A stretch of 26,901 nt of DNA. It comes from Chloroflexota bacterium (GTDB lineage: Bacteria; Chloroflexota; Anaerolineae; B4-G1). The stretch is from contig JAAEPW010001064.1 of assembly GCA_024232355.1 (NCBI GenBank), positions 1-26,901 on the forward strand, read 5' to 3'. The notes beneath the pieces were generated by a model. That model was not told the DNA's origin and did not search any database. It saw nothing but the letters and a program-made list of their open reading frames with translations. Of the stretch, positions 15,769 through 24,187 are shown one piece after another (positions within the stretch are counted from its first letter, which is position 1; the number at the start of each line of letters is the position of its first letter). The position numbers were made by a program, and so were the translations under genes.

Positions 15769-16614
15769 TCACTGCAATGCTCGTTCATACAAGGCTAGTA
15801 GATTCGCCACGTGGACCTGTTGCACCAGTCCATTGAGTGGAATACGTGAGAGACCACATGATTCAATGCTGTTTTGTTGCAACGACTCCCAACCCTGCCC
15901 CTTGCCTTTATCTTTGTCGGCCTCAAGCGCTTGGGCTACCATATCCTCGATGGTGTCCAAGTATCCCAGGCTAGTCGCCACTATGCCCTTTACTTCTCCA
16001 CGCAATATGACCTCTCCGTGTCCTTGCACCATATTTTCGATAGGTAACTCGGTCACTTTTTGCAGGGACATCCTTAATGCATCCACATCACCGTCCACGA
16101 TAGAGGGAACCGGCATAATTGTGTCAGCTGCAAACAACACACGGTCATCTTCAACATACACCATCACCGAATCCTCCGTGTGACCGGGCGCGTGAATCAA
16201 ACGTATCAATCTTCCCCCCAACCGAAGCCCCAACTCTCCATCTTCGAACGTGATACCTGGCAAACGAAGGATGACATTCTCCAACTCGGGCTCTTCGAGC
16301 TTGACCTCTTCCAACGCAGGAGCACCGATCTGAGACAACAACATCCGACAGTTTGCGTGAGCCACCACGTCGGCCTGTGGAAACAGAAAAGCGCCATAGG
16401 TATGGTCAGCGTGATAATGAGTCAAAATCACGTACTGTACGCCAGGGGCAGATATTCGGGTGATAAATGCGGCCATCTCGTGTGCCTCACCAGGAAAAGG
16501 CAAGCTGTCCACAAGGATTACACCATCGCGCGTTATGATCGCTCCAGCAGTCACTTGCGCATATAAATCACTGGTGAACACATAAATGTTATTGGACACT
16601 CGTTCTCGTAACAC
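15769..16614 (-). CDS. Metallo-beta-lactamase-fold hydrolase
   Basis: 281 residues, soluble. The metal-binding motif is THYHADH (65-71). It is followed by a third-ligand His in APGHTEDSV, an Asp in FAADT and a His in QGHGE. It belongs to the broad MBL superfamily (glyoxalase II/lactonase/RNase relatives); substrate cannot be assigned. The C-terminal 50 residues (VAQALEADKDKGKGQG onwards) form a charged extension. The start is GTG at 16614, with GAGG 7 bases upstream; no ATG fits as well. It has its own promoter (16715-16743) and is followed after 34 bases by the promoter of the T-box transcript. Confidence 0.9.
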   Translation of the reverse strand: MLRERVSNNIYVFTSDLYAQVTAGAIITRDGVILVDSLPFPGEAHEMAAFITRISAPGVQYVILTHYHADHTYGAFLFPQADVVAHANCRMLLSQIGAPALEEVKLEEPELENVILRLPGITFEDGELGLRLGGRLIRLIHAPGHTEDSVMVYVEDDRVLFAADTIMPVPSIVDGDVDALRMSLQKVTELPIENMVQGHGEVILRGEVKGIVATSLGYLDTIEDMVAQALEADKDKGKGQGWESLQQNSIESCGLSRIPLNGLVQQVHVANLLALYERALQ

Positions 16615-16714
16615 TGTTTACCTCGCTATTAGAATTTTCTTGCCCTCTCACAATAGACGATGACATTCTCGTATAAAAGCTATTATCCAACTGTTATGAT
16701 GGTATGGAATGTAG

Positions 16715-16743
16715 AGGATAGCACAAAGACAAAAGCAAGTCAA
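16715..16743 (-). promoter_or_regulatory. Promoter for the MBL-fold gene
   Basis: Minus-strand TTGACT (16743-16738), 17-bp spacer, TATCCT (16720-16715). The predicted start is about 95 bases ahead of the GTG codon. Confidence 0.6.
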
Positions 16744-16750
16744 GTACAGC

Positions 16751-16782
16751 GCAAACGCCACCAATGTTTTGGTGGCGTTTGC
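16751..16782. terminator. 14-bp perfect hairpin
   Basis: Arms 16751-16764 (GCAAACGCCACCAA) and 16769-16782 with a TGTT loop. No U-run on either side. It sits immediately upstream of the MBL promoter and just before the candidate RNA, so it could separate the two transcription units or be part of a regulatory RNA. Confidence 0.45.
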
Positions 16783-16785
16783 AAA

Positions 16786-16925
16786 TATTAGACCGGGCCC
16801 CGCCATGCCGTGTGCCGATGAGTTTTGAACCTGCTTTCGCAGGTGGGAACTTGCTCAGCAGGTTTGCCTTGCCCGAAGGCTATCGCATTCCTATCTGAAG
16901 AGTCAGTCCCCGTTTTGTAAGTGTT
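16786..16925 (+). ncRNA. Candidate structured RNA, possibly 6S-like
   Basis: A non-coding stretch rich in nested hairpins: ACCTGC-TTTC-GCAGGT (about 16833-16848), a competing AACCTGC/GCAGGTT pairing, and GCCTT-GCCCG-AAGGC (about 16867-16881). The outer segment CGATGAG (about 16818-16824) can pair with CTATCG further along. The string GTTTTGAACCTGC followed by GCAGGTGGGAA reminds me of Firmicute-type 6S RNAs, but this is from memory and the closing stem is not convincing. The strand is inferred from that resemblance. No clear promoter was found. Boundaries are approximate. Confidence 0.35.
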
Positions 16926-17079
16926 GGCCCAAAACACAGAACGACTTCACGTACACAGCAGGGTTGATCGGAATATACCACGCATCAGCGAAAAGCGCAA
17001 GTGCAAGAAGTGATTGCTGGTTTATCAAAGCATCAAGTCGCAAAAGTGCTCGACCGATGTTGTCTGTTTGCTTCAGCAT
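16903..17079 (-). CDS. Doubtful 58-residue ORF
   Basis: Starts at ATG 17079 after AAAGGTG with reasonable spacing and reads MLKQTDNIGRALLRLDALIN, then a hydrophobic stretch LLALALFADAWYIPINPAVY. No family recognised. It partly overlaps the end of the candidate RNA. It could be a small protein, a remnant of a larger gene or chance. Confidence 0.2.
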   Translation of the reverse strand: MLKQTDNIGRALLRLDALINQQSLLALALFADAWYIPINPAVYVKSFCVLGQHLQNGD

Positions 17080-17340
17080 ATCCACACCTTTGCCCTGGTT
17101 AAAGCAATGATCTTTGCTGACTGCACAAGACTAAAATCACATCATTGGCCACTTGTTTCGACAATTTTGCAACGAGAAAATCTCACCTTACTCACAGTGC
17201 CATCTCGAGAGCGTCGGCCCAAGACGAGTCCTGGAACGGTTATACTTTCCTATAGAGACGCTTAAACAAGTCCTACGATTGGCTGCATCTTCATATACGG
17301 GACGAAACCAAGTTTTTTCCCATGTTAGCAGTGGAAAACC

Positions 17341-17369
17341 TTGACAAAGAAATGCATTTCTGCTAAAAT
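17341..17369 (+). promoter_or_regulatory. Promoter with palindromic spacer, ArsR-type regulator
   Basis: TTGACA (17341-17346), 17-bp spacer, TAAAAT (17364-17369). The spacer contains a perfect 14-bp palindrome AGAAATGCATTTCT (17348-17361), an ideal place for a repressor dimer. Confidence 0.78.
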
Positions 17370-17378
17370 ATGTGTATA

Positions 17379-17415
17379 ACCCGATTAAACGGGTAAATGA
17401 ACTTGATCGGGTAAA
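17379..17415 (+). promoter_or_regulatory. Inverted and direct repeats in the regulator's leader
   Basis: ACCCGATTAA (17379-17388) faces TTGATCGGGT (17403-17412), with one mismatch in ten. CGGGTAAA is also directly repeated at 17390-17397 and 17408-17415, 18 bases apart. It lies at or just after the predicted transcription start and is a second operator candidate. Confidence 0.45.
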
Positions 17416-17440
17416 CCGATAATGGTGGAAGGAGAATCAA

Positions 17441-18553
17441 ATGCCTAATCCAGTCCAAGACATCATCTTAGTAAATACCCAATCGGTCACCGTGAGTTTA
17501 GAGCCAAGTATGAACGCCCTTTACAGCTTGTGGCTGCTTATGGATGCAGAGACCAAAACAGGGCTTGGCGAGTGGGTGGCACGTACTACTGCCGCGCTCA
17601 CACCCAAAGAGCAAGAGACGCACAGACTAGTCATCATAGGTCTCTATCCCGCCATCTTTCCAAAGCAAAGTTGGTCCAGTTTTCCTGCATATGTCGATCA
17701 CTTGGCAGCCTGTGACTCGCTCGCATTGCGCGATAAAATACTCCAATCCTATGCCGCAATGCCTTCTCTTGACAACCAGGATGGACTCTTGCCTGTTGAT
17801 GTTGATATGAAAACGGTACTCGAAAGCGTTGATAGCTACTTGGACTTTTTACGAGAACGCTTTGGTGTAGACAATATTGACCAAGACCTCGAAGCACAGG
17901 CCTACTTGTATGTTGTTGATCCTCCAAAAATGCAAAACTTGATTGTCACTCACCTGCGGAAAATATGGAATAGATTTCTTGCTCCCGAATGGGAGCGAAT
18001 CCGGCCAATGCTACAAGATACCGTGGCAGCATTTCGGCAGATCGATTTCAGTAATATGAGCAAACTTGAAGCAGCACAGCTGATCACTGGCCAAGCGGTA
18101 AAAGAAAAATGGCGCCATGATTTTCAGCTAGTAGAGCGCATCATCTTTGTTCCCACGACGCATATTGGTCCATACGTGGGAAAATTCTGTGATGGTGCCA
18201 CCGCGTGGATATTTTTTGGTCCGAGAGTACCGGATGGCGTTCAAGTCCACACCTCTAGCCTTGGTCGAGCCGAGATCACCGTGCGTCTAAATGCTCTGGC
18301 AGACGACAATCGCTTGGGCATATTGAAATTACTCTCAGAGAGTGGTGAATTACGCTCACAGGATATTATGCACCGTTTGGGTTTGAGTCAGTCTGCTGCA
18401 TCACGTCATCTGAAACAACTCAGCGCCACCGGCTATATCTTTGAGCGGCGTTCTAGCGGTGCCAAGTGTTACAAACTCAATCCTCAACGAATCAGAGACA
18501 CTTTGCACGCCATCTCGGTCTTTTTATTGGGCGATAGCTACACTGTGACTTGA
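17441..18553 (+). CDS. ArsR-type winged-helix regulator with long N-terminal domain
   Basis: 370 residues. Residues 1-280 are a mixed helical domain I do not recognise (DUF5937-like proteins have a comparable layout). Residues about 285-350 are an ArsR-type winged helix: LADDNRLGILKLLSESGELR, then a recognition helix in SQSAASRHLKQL (316-327) and wing FERRSSGAKCYKL. No ArsR metal-binding cysteine motif is evident, so the signal is more likely a ligand or protein sensed by the N-terminal part. ATG with AAGGAG upstream. The promoter palindrome suggests autoregulation. It is oriented with the accessory genes that follow and may control some of them, which is inference. Confidence 0.88.
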   Translation: MPNPVQDIILVNTQSVTVSLEPSMNALYSLWLLMDAETKTGLGEWVARTTAALTPKEQETHRLVIIGLYPAIFPKQSWSSFPAYVDHLAACDSLALRDKILQSYAAMPSLDNQDGLLPVDVDMKTVLESVDSYLDFLRERFGVDNIDQDLEAQAYLYVVDPPKMQNLIVTHLRKIWNRFLAPEWERIRPMLQDTVAAFRQIDFSNMSKLEAAQLITGQAVKEKWRHDFQLVERIIFVPTTHIGPYVGKFCDGATAWIFFGPRVPDGVQVHTSSLGRAEITVRLNALADDNRLGILKLLSESGELRSQDIMHRLGLSQSAASRHLKQLSATGYIFERRSSGAKCYKLNPQRIRDTLHAISVFLLGDSYTVT

Positions 18554-18587
18554 TACAATGACCAAATAGCTACCAAGGAGACAGAGT

Positions 18588-18961
18588 GTGAACCGATCCA
18601 GGTATTTTATCATATTGGTGCTACTTTTATTGAGCTTGATGATGGGATGCGCATCAAAGACCACCTCATCGCCTGCTCTTACAATTTTGCTTCCCACTGA
18701 GCCTGCACCAACTGTTACATCAGCACCAACGGTCACACCGGCGCGCTTTACCAAGTCTCGTGGATGTTCCAGACAGAGGGCGCGATCTATTCCCAGTCCT
18801 CTATCAGTGAGGGCGTGGTTTATTTTGACAGCGACGACCACTATCTCTACGCTCGACGATCTGAAAGGGCCACAATCTTTAAGGCATATTTCGTTTTCGC
18901 CCTCACCGATGGGCTGTTGACCATAGTGCTCTATGCTCTCCAGTTTTTTAACCCGGCCTAA
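18588..18961 (+). pseudogene. Broken PQQ/beta-propeller-repeat lipoprotein
   Basis: A GTG start (18588) with AAGGAG gives a signal peptide ending in the lipobox LMMGC. A Thr/Pro-rich linker (PTEPAPTVTSAPTVTP) follows. Then the frame is lost. From about 18749, a different frame reads YQVSWMFQTEGAIYSQSSIS and GVVYFDSDDHYLYA, one canonical PQQ-like propeller blade. The first frame then resumes with LDDLKG before stopping at 18920. Two shifts and only one blade of a normally seven- or eight-bladed protein indicate a decayed remnant. The linker closely resembles that of the DUF362 protein downstream, hinting at shared origin of the export segment. Confidence 0.7.
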
Positions 18962-19033
18962 CAGAGAATGGCCATTATACGTTAGTTGTCTAGTTTCCAA
19001 TACAGAACCATCTAATATCAGGAGGCAAGAAAC

Positions 19034-19474
19034 ATGCTGCGCAAAACAACTCGATTCGCGATTTTGGTTTTACTATCTTTGGTTTCTCTTTGGCTTTTCG
19101 TGGGGTGTGCCCCTAAAAGCCTGCCTCAACTGGCTAAGGATGAGATGGACGAACATATTGCTAGGTTGGACAACTCGGCATCAGGCTATGAGATCGTGTC
19201 CGTGCAAAAAGCAACTGGAACGTCGGATCAAGAACTGAACGTGAACCCTGTACCGGAGGGACGCATTGCGGGCGCTTGCCCCCCTGCGGGAGAATTGGAG
19301 ACATGGTGCGTGGTCATCGACAGAGATGTTACCGACAACGCCGGGCGCACGATCTCCCATTTCTTGGTGGTAAGACAGGGGAGATATTGGGACATGGAAA
19401 ACCTAACAGACTCGGAAAAAGATGCGTTCCTTTTCGTTGGCTGTGACAACTGGGACGCTGGCAATCAAGACTAA
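19034..19474 (+). CDS. Small lipoprotein of unknown function
   Basis: 146 residues. It starts MLRKTTRFAILVLLSLVSLW and has the lipobox LFVGC (Cys about 25), so it should be processed by signal peptidase II and anchored outside the membrane. The mature part of about 120 residues has a strand-rich pattern (WCVVIDRDVTDNAGRTISHF, then LVVRQGRYWD) and no recognised family. AGGAGG lies 8 bases before the ATG. It is followed after 16 bases by the DUF362 lipoprotein, so the two may be co-transcribed. Confidence 0.8.
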   Translation: MLRKTTRFAILVLLSLVSLWLFVGCAPKSLPQLAKDEMDEHIARLDNSASGYEIVSVQKATGTSDQELNVNPVPEGRIAGACPPAGELETWCVVIDRDVTDNAGRTISHFLVVRQGRYWDMENLTDSEKDAFLFVGCDNWDAGNQD

Positions 19475-19490
19475 ATCCACAAGGATGTCC

Positions 19491-20537
19491 ATGACAAAAA
19501 CAAACGGTCACAATAATAGTCTGTACCCGCGAGGCGTGTCCAGGCGAGATTTCCTCAAAATAGCAGCAGCAACAGGCTTATTGGCTGGATGCAGTCCCAT
19601 CCGGCAGCCAGACATCACACCAACCAGTGTCCCGACTGTCACATCAGCACCGACAAACACCCCTATGCCAGAGTTGAATGTGAGTAAGGTCGTGCACGCC
19701 CGCCACGCCAGCGTGTGGGACGACGATATATTGGTGCCCGAGGCCATCCGGCAAATGCTCGACAGTTCGATCACAACACTAACCGGTCTGAACGACCCTG
19801 GCAAAGCCTGGGCAACCTTGTTTGACCCTGGCGAGCGGATCGCCATCAAAGTCAACACGATCAATTCTAGTAACTTTTGGACGCATACGCCACTGGTAAT
19901 GGCCGTGGCCGAGTGTCTTCAAGGCATAGGGATTCCGGACGAACAGATCATTATCTTTGATCGATCCACCGGTGAATTGAGGAGCGCGGGCTTTCCCGTC
20001 AATCAGAACGGGCCAGGTGTGCGTTGCTATGGCACCGATGGCAACTATACGGCCGGATGGACGCTTCTGGACACCAACATTGTGCTCAGCGATATTCTGC
20101 TGAATTGCGATGCCCTGATCAATATCCCCATCCTCAAAGGGCACAGCCTTGCAGGATGCACCTTTGCTATGAAAAATCACTATGGCACCATCGACAACGC
20201 CCCGCGCTTTCACCGCCCGATTGGGCCCGCCATCGCCGGGCTGAATGCTCTACAGCCAATCCGAGATCGCACCCGGTTGATCATCGGCGATATGCTGACG
20301 ATCTGCACACAGGACTGGCGCATAGCCGTGACTGGGGACTCGATCCTGATGAGTGTTGATCCTGTTGCACATGATACGGTTGGCTTGCAAGAGCTTGTCG
20401 ACGTGATAACCTCCCAGGGAAAAAGTGTAACTGGAACAATGAACACAGCCACCTGGTGGCTGGAACAAGGGGCCGAATTGGGCCTGGGTATCCATAATCT
20501 GGACAACATAGAGTTGGTAAAAGTAGCTGCGGGATAA
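19491..20537 (+). CDS. Tat-exported DUF362 domain protein
   Basis: About 348 residues. The N-terminus has the twin-arginine motif SRRDFLK followed by a hydrophobic stretch and lipobox LLAGC. It is predicted to be exported folded by the Tat system and lipid-anchored. A Thr/Pro linker (ITPTSVPTVTSAPTNTPMPE) precedes the DUF362 core. The core signature is LINIPILKGHSLAGCTFAMK, followed by NHYGTI. The domain's function is not established. No ferredoxin-like cysteine cluster is present, although some family members have one. The ATG at 19491 has AAGGA with 5-base spacing; an ATG two codons upstream overlaps the ribosome site. Confidence 0.87.
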   Translation: MTKTNGHNNSLYPRGVSRRDFLKIAAATGLLAGCSPIRQPDITPTSVPTVTSAPTNTPMPELNVSKVVHARHASVWDDDILVPEAIRQMLDSSITTLTGLNDPGKAWATLFDPGERIAIKVNTINSSNFWTHTPLVMAVAECLQGIGIPDEQIIIFDRSTGELRSAGFPVNQNGPGVRCYGTDGNYTAGWTLLDTNIVLSDILLNCDALINIPILKGHSLAGCTFAMKNHYGTIDNAPRFHRPIGPAIAGLNALQPIRDRTRLIIGDMLTICTQDWRIAVTGDSILMSVDPVAHDTVGLQELVDVITSQGKSVTGTMNTATWWLEQGAELGLGIHNLDNIELVKVAAG

Positions 20538-20630
20538 CAAAAATAGCTCGACATAATACCGGCCAAGTCCAGGGCCGCGCTTTGTCCACGTCAGCAGGTA
20601 TGATGAAAACTCTTCAATCAGGAGGAAAAG

Positions 20631-20996
20631 ATGGCCGAAATATGCGTTATCGGGGTTTACGTTCACGATATTCAACAGGCGAAAGCGTTCTATTGTGACA
20701 AGCTGGGCTTTGAGATCGCAAGAGAATATGGTGATTGCATCCTTCAGTTAGAGAACAAAGGAGTCACATTCATCATTGAAAAAATCGAGGGTGATTTCCC
20801 AAGCGAGCCGTGTATGACAATAGGCGTACCGACCAATGATCTTGCGAAAGAAATTGAGAGACTGCGCGGCTCTGGGGTAACGTTCATTCACGATACTCCC
20901 CAACAATTTCCCAAAGGAATATTCGCTGCTTGTCAAGATGCCGATGGCAATCTCGTTGAATTGATCGAGTTTGGAGAACAGGAGAACAAGCAATGA
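20631..20996 (+). CDS. VOC-superfamily (glyoxalase/dioxygenase-like) protein
   Basis: 121 residues, a single VOC module: VYVHDIQQAKAFYCDKLGFE at the start and GIFAACQDADGNLVELIEF at the end. It contains H14 or a neighbouring polar residue and E115 as possible metal ligands. Relatives include bleomycin- and fosfomycin-resistance proteins and glyoxalase I; substrate cannot be assigned. AGGAGG lies 5 bases before the ATG. The stop overlaps the next GNAT gene by 4 bases (ATGA), so the two are translationally coupled. Confidence 0.88.
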   Translation: MAEICVIGVYVHDIQQAKAFYCDKLGFEIAREYGDCILQLENKGVTFIIEKIEGDFPSEPCMTIGVPTNDLAKEIERLRGSGVTFIHDTPQQFPKGIFAACQDADGNLVELIEFGEQENKQ

Positions 20997-21817
20997 ATCA
21001 TGAACTTGGATCAATAATAGACTATGGTCTTTCAGAGACAACTGAATTGCTGAATCGAGGGTTTGCCGACTATTTTGTGAAAATAGAGTTCAACGTGGCA
21101 TCATTGCTCCGTATGGTATGCTCCGATGGCATAGATATAACGAGCAGTTGGGTTGTGTCTCGGGACGGCGAGCCTGTAGGGGTTGCACTGATCGCCCAAC
21201 GCGGCTGGACCAGTCGTCTGGCGGGAATGGCGATTGTGCCAGAAGCAAGGGGAAAGGGCGTCGGCAAGTGGGTAATGGGACAGCTCATCGCCAAAGCCAA
21301 GGAACGGGGTGATCGAACGATGGTGTTGGAGGTGATCGAGCAAAATGATCCTGGCGTTTGTCTGTATCAAGGACGTGGCTTTCGCGTATTGCGGCAATTG
21401 GTGGGGTATGCTGTTGCTGAACCTAAAGGGATAGAGGGAGAGCTAAAAGAGATCGACGTCCGTGAAGCGGCCCGAATGGTCACGATGTACGGTCTGCCCG
21501 ACCTGCCGTGGCAAGTCTCGGGGGAGAGCCTGGCGCAGGCGGGGCCTCCGGGTAAGGCATATCAGATGGGGGACGCATGCGTCGCTATCTCTGACCCAGA
21601 ACGGTTGCACGTGGCGATTCGAACGATCATAGTGGAACCAGATGCACGGCAGCAAGGACAAGCCATCCGATTGCTACGCGCGGTGATGGCCCAGCATCCG
21701 GGCAAGACGTGGATCATTCCGGCGCTCTGTCCAGCAGAGATAGGAGGCATATTCGAGAGGGTGGGTTTCAAGAAAGAGGATTTATCTCAACTTCAAATGA
21801 TGTTAGAGCTAGAGTGA
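20993..21817 (+). CDS. Two-domain GNAT-type acetyltransferase
   Basis: 274 residues. The N-terminal GNAT domain (about 5-140) has the acetyl-CoA pyrophosphate loop RGKGVG (86-91) and a motif-B-like YQGRGFR. The C-terminal half (about 150-274) looks like a second, degenerate GNAT domain (VEPDARQQGQAIRLLRAVM, then FERVGFKKED). Tandem GNATs include MshD and several aminoglycoside-modifying relatives, but no substrate can be named. The start overlaps the VOC gene by ATGA. Confidence 0.87.
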   Translation: MNHELGSIIDYGLSETTELLNRGFADYFVKIEFNVASLLRMVCSDGIDITSSWVVSRDGEPVGVALIAQRGWTSRLAGMAIVPEARGKGVGKWVMGQLIAKAKERGDRTMVLEVIEQNDPGVCLYQGRGFRVLRQLVGYAVAEPKGIEGELKEIDVREAARMVTMYGLPDLPWQVSGESLAQAGPPGKAYQMGDACVAISDPERLHVAIRTIIVEPDARQQGQAIRLLRAVMAQHPGKTWIIPALCPAEIGGIFERVGFKKEDLSQLQMMLELE

Positions 21818-21851
21818 CGCCTGACCAATGTTGGAACGCAAAGGAAAGGAA

Positions 21852-22754
21852 ATGATCCAAACTCACAATCACCCTACAGCACGCTACAGTTATGCGTTGA
21901 CCTATGATAAACACGAGAAAAAAGCGATTCTCTTTGGTGGTTTCGCGCAAGGGCAGAAATTCAATGACACGTGGTCGTGGGACGGTCGGTCTTGGAAGCA
22001 TCTAAGCAGTGAGGGGCCAATTGCGCGCGACTCTCCGGCGATAGCTTGTGACTCTTACAGAAGGAAAATCTTTTTATTTGGCGGCCATCTCTATGATGGT
22101 GATTTTGTGGATGACACTTGGGAGTGGAACGGCAAAGCGTGGCGGCAGATCGATGTGTCCGGGCCTGCTGCTCGCAACCATTCCTCAATGGCCTACGATT
22201 CGCACAGAAACAAATCGATACTCTTTGGCGGACGAAAAAAGGGCGAGGACGCAGGAGACACGTGGGAGTGGGATGGGCAGCAATGGCGTCAGCTTGACGT
22301 AATTGGTCCCCCAGCGAGAGACGGTTACCGCATGGTCTATGACTGCGTGCGAAAAAAGATCATTCTCTTTGGCGGACGTTCCAGAATGGGTGGAGAGCTT
22401 GTACAATTCGGCGATACGTGGGAATGGGATGGCACAGAGTGGAGACAGGTGAGTGATTCAGGGCCAACCCCTCGGGCACATCCGGGAATGGTTTACGACT
22501 GTGTCAATAGCAGCGTCCTTCTACACGGTGGCTGGAATAACACTACCCCCTATTTAGGAGATTTATGGCGTTGGGATGGTTCCAGTTGGACTGAATTGGA
22601 TGTGCCTGGCCCTTCACCTCGAGCGCGTACGTTTATGACCTTTCTCGAGGCTCGAGGTACAGCAATGCTGTTTGGAGGTGCCAGCGCATCAGGCGCTTTG
22701 CAAGACACATGGGAGTGGAATTGTGAACGTTGGCGGCAGGTCAATTATGGATAA
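21852..22754 (+). CDS. Six-repeat kelch-like beta-propeller protein
   Basis: About 300 residues made almost entirely of six repeats of about 47-52 residues. Each has a hydrophobic strand, LFGG, then DTWEWDG and a tryptophan (for example KKIILFGGRSRMGG and FGDTWEWDGTEWRQ). This should form a six-bladed propeller. There is no signal peptide, so it is probably cytosolic; it lacks an enzymatic domain, so binding or scaffolding is likely. The ATG at 21852 has AAAGGAAAGGA upstream; an ATG at 21828 has no site. It begins 34 bases after the GNAT gene and precedes folD by 45 bases. Confidence 0.88.
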   Translation: MIQTHNHPTARYSYALTYDKHEKKAILFGGFAQGQKFNDTWSWDGRSWKHLSSEGPIARDSPAIACDSYRRKIFLFGGHLYDGDFVDDTWEWNGKAWRQIDVSGPAARNHSSMAYDSHRNKSILFGGRKKGEDAGDTWEWDGQQWRQLDVIGPPARDGYRMVYDCVRKKIILFGGRSRMGGELVQFGDTWEWDGTEWRQVSDSGPTPRAHPGMVYDCVNSSVLLHGGWNNTTPYLGDLWRWDGSSWTELDVPGPSPRARTFMTFLEARGTAMLFGGASASGALQDTWEWNCERWRQVNYG

Positions 22755-22799
22755 TTCCGTTTGGAGGCAGGAAAAACATCAATATGGAGGATTAGGATA

Positions 22800-23648
22800 A
22801 TGACGGCAAAAGTCTTGGATGGCAAAGCATTGGCAAAACAAATCGAGAGCGAATTGGCAGGTCGTGTTGAGAAAATAAAGACCAAGTCGGGAGATAAAAC
22901 TCCCGCCCTGGCAACGATTCTGGTGGGCGACGATCCAGCTTCGGCAACCTACGTCAGGATGAAAGGGAACGCGTGCAGGCGTGTGGGGATGGATTCGCTC
23001 AAGATCGTTTTGCCAGAGCATACGACGACAGAAGAACTCTTGAGCGAGATCGACAAACTGAACGCAAATCCCGACGTTCACGGGATACTACTACAGCACC
23101 CGGTCCCGACGCAGATCGACGAGCGACTTTGCTTTGACCGGATCAGCGTCGAAAAAGATGTTGACGGTGTAACCACCCACGGTTTTGGAAAAATGGCGAT
23201 GAAGGAAGCAGCCTACGGTTCTGCGACTCCAGCGGGCATTATGCGATTGCTGGATCACTATGGCGTCTCCATCAAAGGTAAAGATGCGGTCGTCGTGGGC
23301 CGGAGCCCGATATTGGGCAAGCCGATGGCGATGATGCTGCTAAACGAGAATGCAACGGTCACCATCTGTCATTCCAGAACGCAGAATCTGCCAGCGATTA
23401 TCGGTCGAGCGGACATCGTGGTTGGCGCGGTCGGCAGGCCCGAGTTCATCAAGGGAGCCTGGATCAAGGAAGGCGCTGTGGTTGTGGATGCGGGGTATCA
23501 TCCGGGTGGCGTGGGCGACGTTGAGCTTTCCGCGGTAGTTGACAAGTGTTCGGCCTACACACCAGTCCCCGGGGGCGTGGGGCCGATGACGATTGCCACG
23601 CTTATCGCCCAGACTGTCAAAGCGGCGGAAAAGAAATTGAATGCTTAA
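22800..23648 (+). CDS. folD: Methylenetetrahydrofolate dehydrogenase / cyclohydrolase
   Basis: 282 residues, full length. It interconverts 5,10-methylene-, methenyl- and 10-formyl-tetrahydrofolate with NADP. Residues expected for activity are Y51 and K55 (YVRMK), Q99 (GILLQHPVP) and D123 (KDVDG). The nucleotide loop is [12 protein letters not shown] (164-175), and the C-terminal signature [10 protein letters not shown] lies at 256-264. The usual PCTP reads SATP (141-144), a variant I believe occurs in a FolD subgroup. GGAGGA/TAGGA lies upstream of the ATG. The last codons overlap the next GNAT gene's ATG by 8 bases. A housekeeping enzyme among accessory genes is slightly unexpected. Confidence 0.95.
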   Translation: MTAKVLDGKALAKQIESELAGRVEKIKTKSGDKTPALATILVGDDPASATYVRMKGNACRRVGMDSLKIVLPEHTTTEELLSEIDKLNANPDVHGILLQHPVPTQIDERLCFDRISVEKDVDGVTTHGFGKMAMKEAAYGSATPAGIMRLLDHYGVSIKGKDAVVVGRSPILGKPMAMMLLNENATVTICHSRTQNLPAIIGRADIVVGAVGRPEFIKGAWIKEGAVVVDAGYHPGGVGDVELSAVVDKCSAYTPVPGGVGPMTIATLIAQTVKAAEKKLNA

Positions 23649-24165
23649 AGTGCGGACGAAACGTCTGAACCTGATCCCTTTGACCTTGAAACAATCGAGT
23701 CTATATCTTGACGCCCCCCAACAGCTAGAGCAAGAACTGAACTTTTCCATCTCACGGTCGATTGTGACAGAGCGGTTGCGTAGAGCCATCGAGATAAAAG
23801 TGTCCAGGATGACCCAAGTCGGGGAGAGCGTTCACCCGTGGTATACGTATTGGCTCGTTGTCATCGCTCAAGAGCCTTTCGGCGCGGGACAGGTGGGATT
23901 CAAAGGCTATCCCGATAAAGACGGAGAAGTAGAGATCGGCTATGGCATCGACCCAAGCTGCCAAGGCAAAGGTTACACAACTGAAGCGGTTCGTGCGTTG
24001 ATTACTTGGACTTTTAAAGAACCTGACTGCAAATCGATTGTAGCACCTGACACCAAGAAACGGAACCTTGCTTCCAATCGAGTCCTAGAAAAAGTTGGCA
24101 TGCACATCTATAATGAGACAGATGATGCCCTGTTCTGGCGCATCGACAAAAATGACTCGCTATAG
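23641..24165 (+). CDS. RimJ/RimL-type GNAT acetyltransferase
   Basis: 174 residues. The N-terminal [11 protein letters not shown] is typical of the Acetyltransf_3 group. The acetyl-CoA loop lies in [20 protein letters not shown], and the C-terminal [13 protein letters not shown] matches the RimJ/L motif. It may acetylate a ribosomal protein, another N-terminus or a small amine; not assignable. The ATG lies inside the end of folD (8-base overlap), indicating coupling. Confidence 0.9.
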   Translation: MLKVRTKRLNLIPLTLKQSSLYLDAPQQLEQELNFSISRSIVTERLRRAIEIKVSRMTQVGESVHPWYTYWLVVIAQEPFGAGQVGFKGYPDKDGEVEIGYGIDPSCQGKGYTTEAVRALITWTFKEPDCKSIVAPDTKKRNLASNRVLEKVGMHIYNETDDALFWRIDKNDSL

Positions 24166-24187
24166 CTATCCTTGAAGGAGAAAAACT

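Larger units (their letters stand above)
16615..17440. other. 826-base divergent intergenic region
   Basis: Lies between the MBL-fold gene (leftward) and the ArsR-type regulator (rightward). It contains both promoters, a 14-bp hairpin (16751-16782), a candidate structured RNA (about 16786-16925) and a weak 58-codon minus-strand frame (16903-17079). From about 17080 to 17340 nothing convincing was seen. A plus-strand frame at 17153-17344 has a protein-like look (GPRRVLERLYFPIETL) but no ribosome site or known motif, and may be a decayed coding remnant. Confidence 0.6.

Noticed and set aside
18524..19000. 158-codon minus-strand frame
   Set aside because: Antisense to the lipoprotein remnant, where the plus strand shows a signal peptide, lipobox and PQQ blade.
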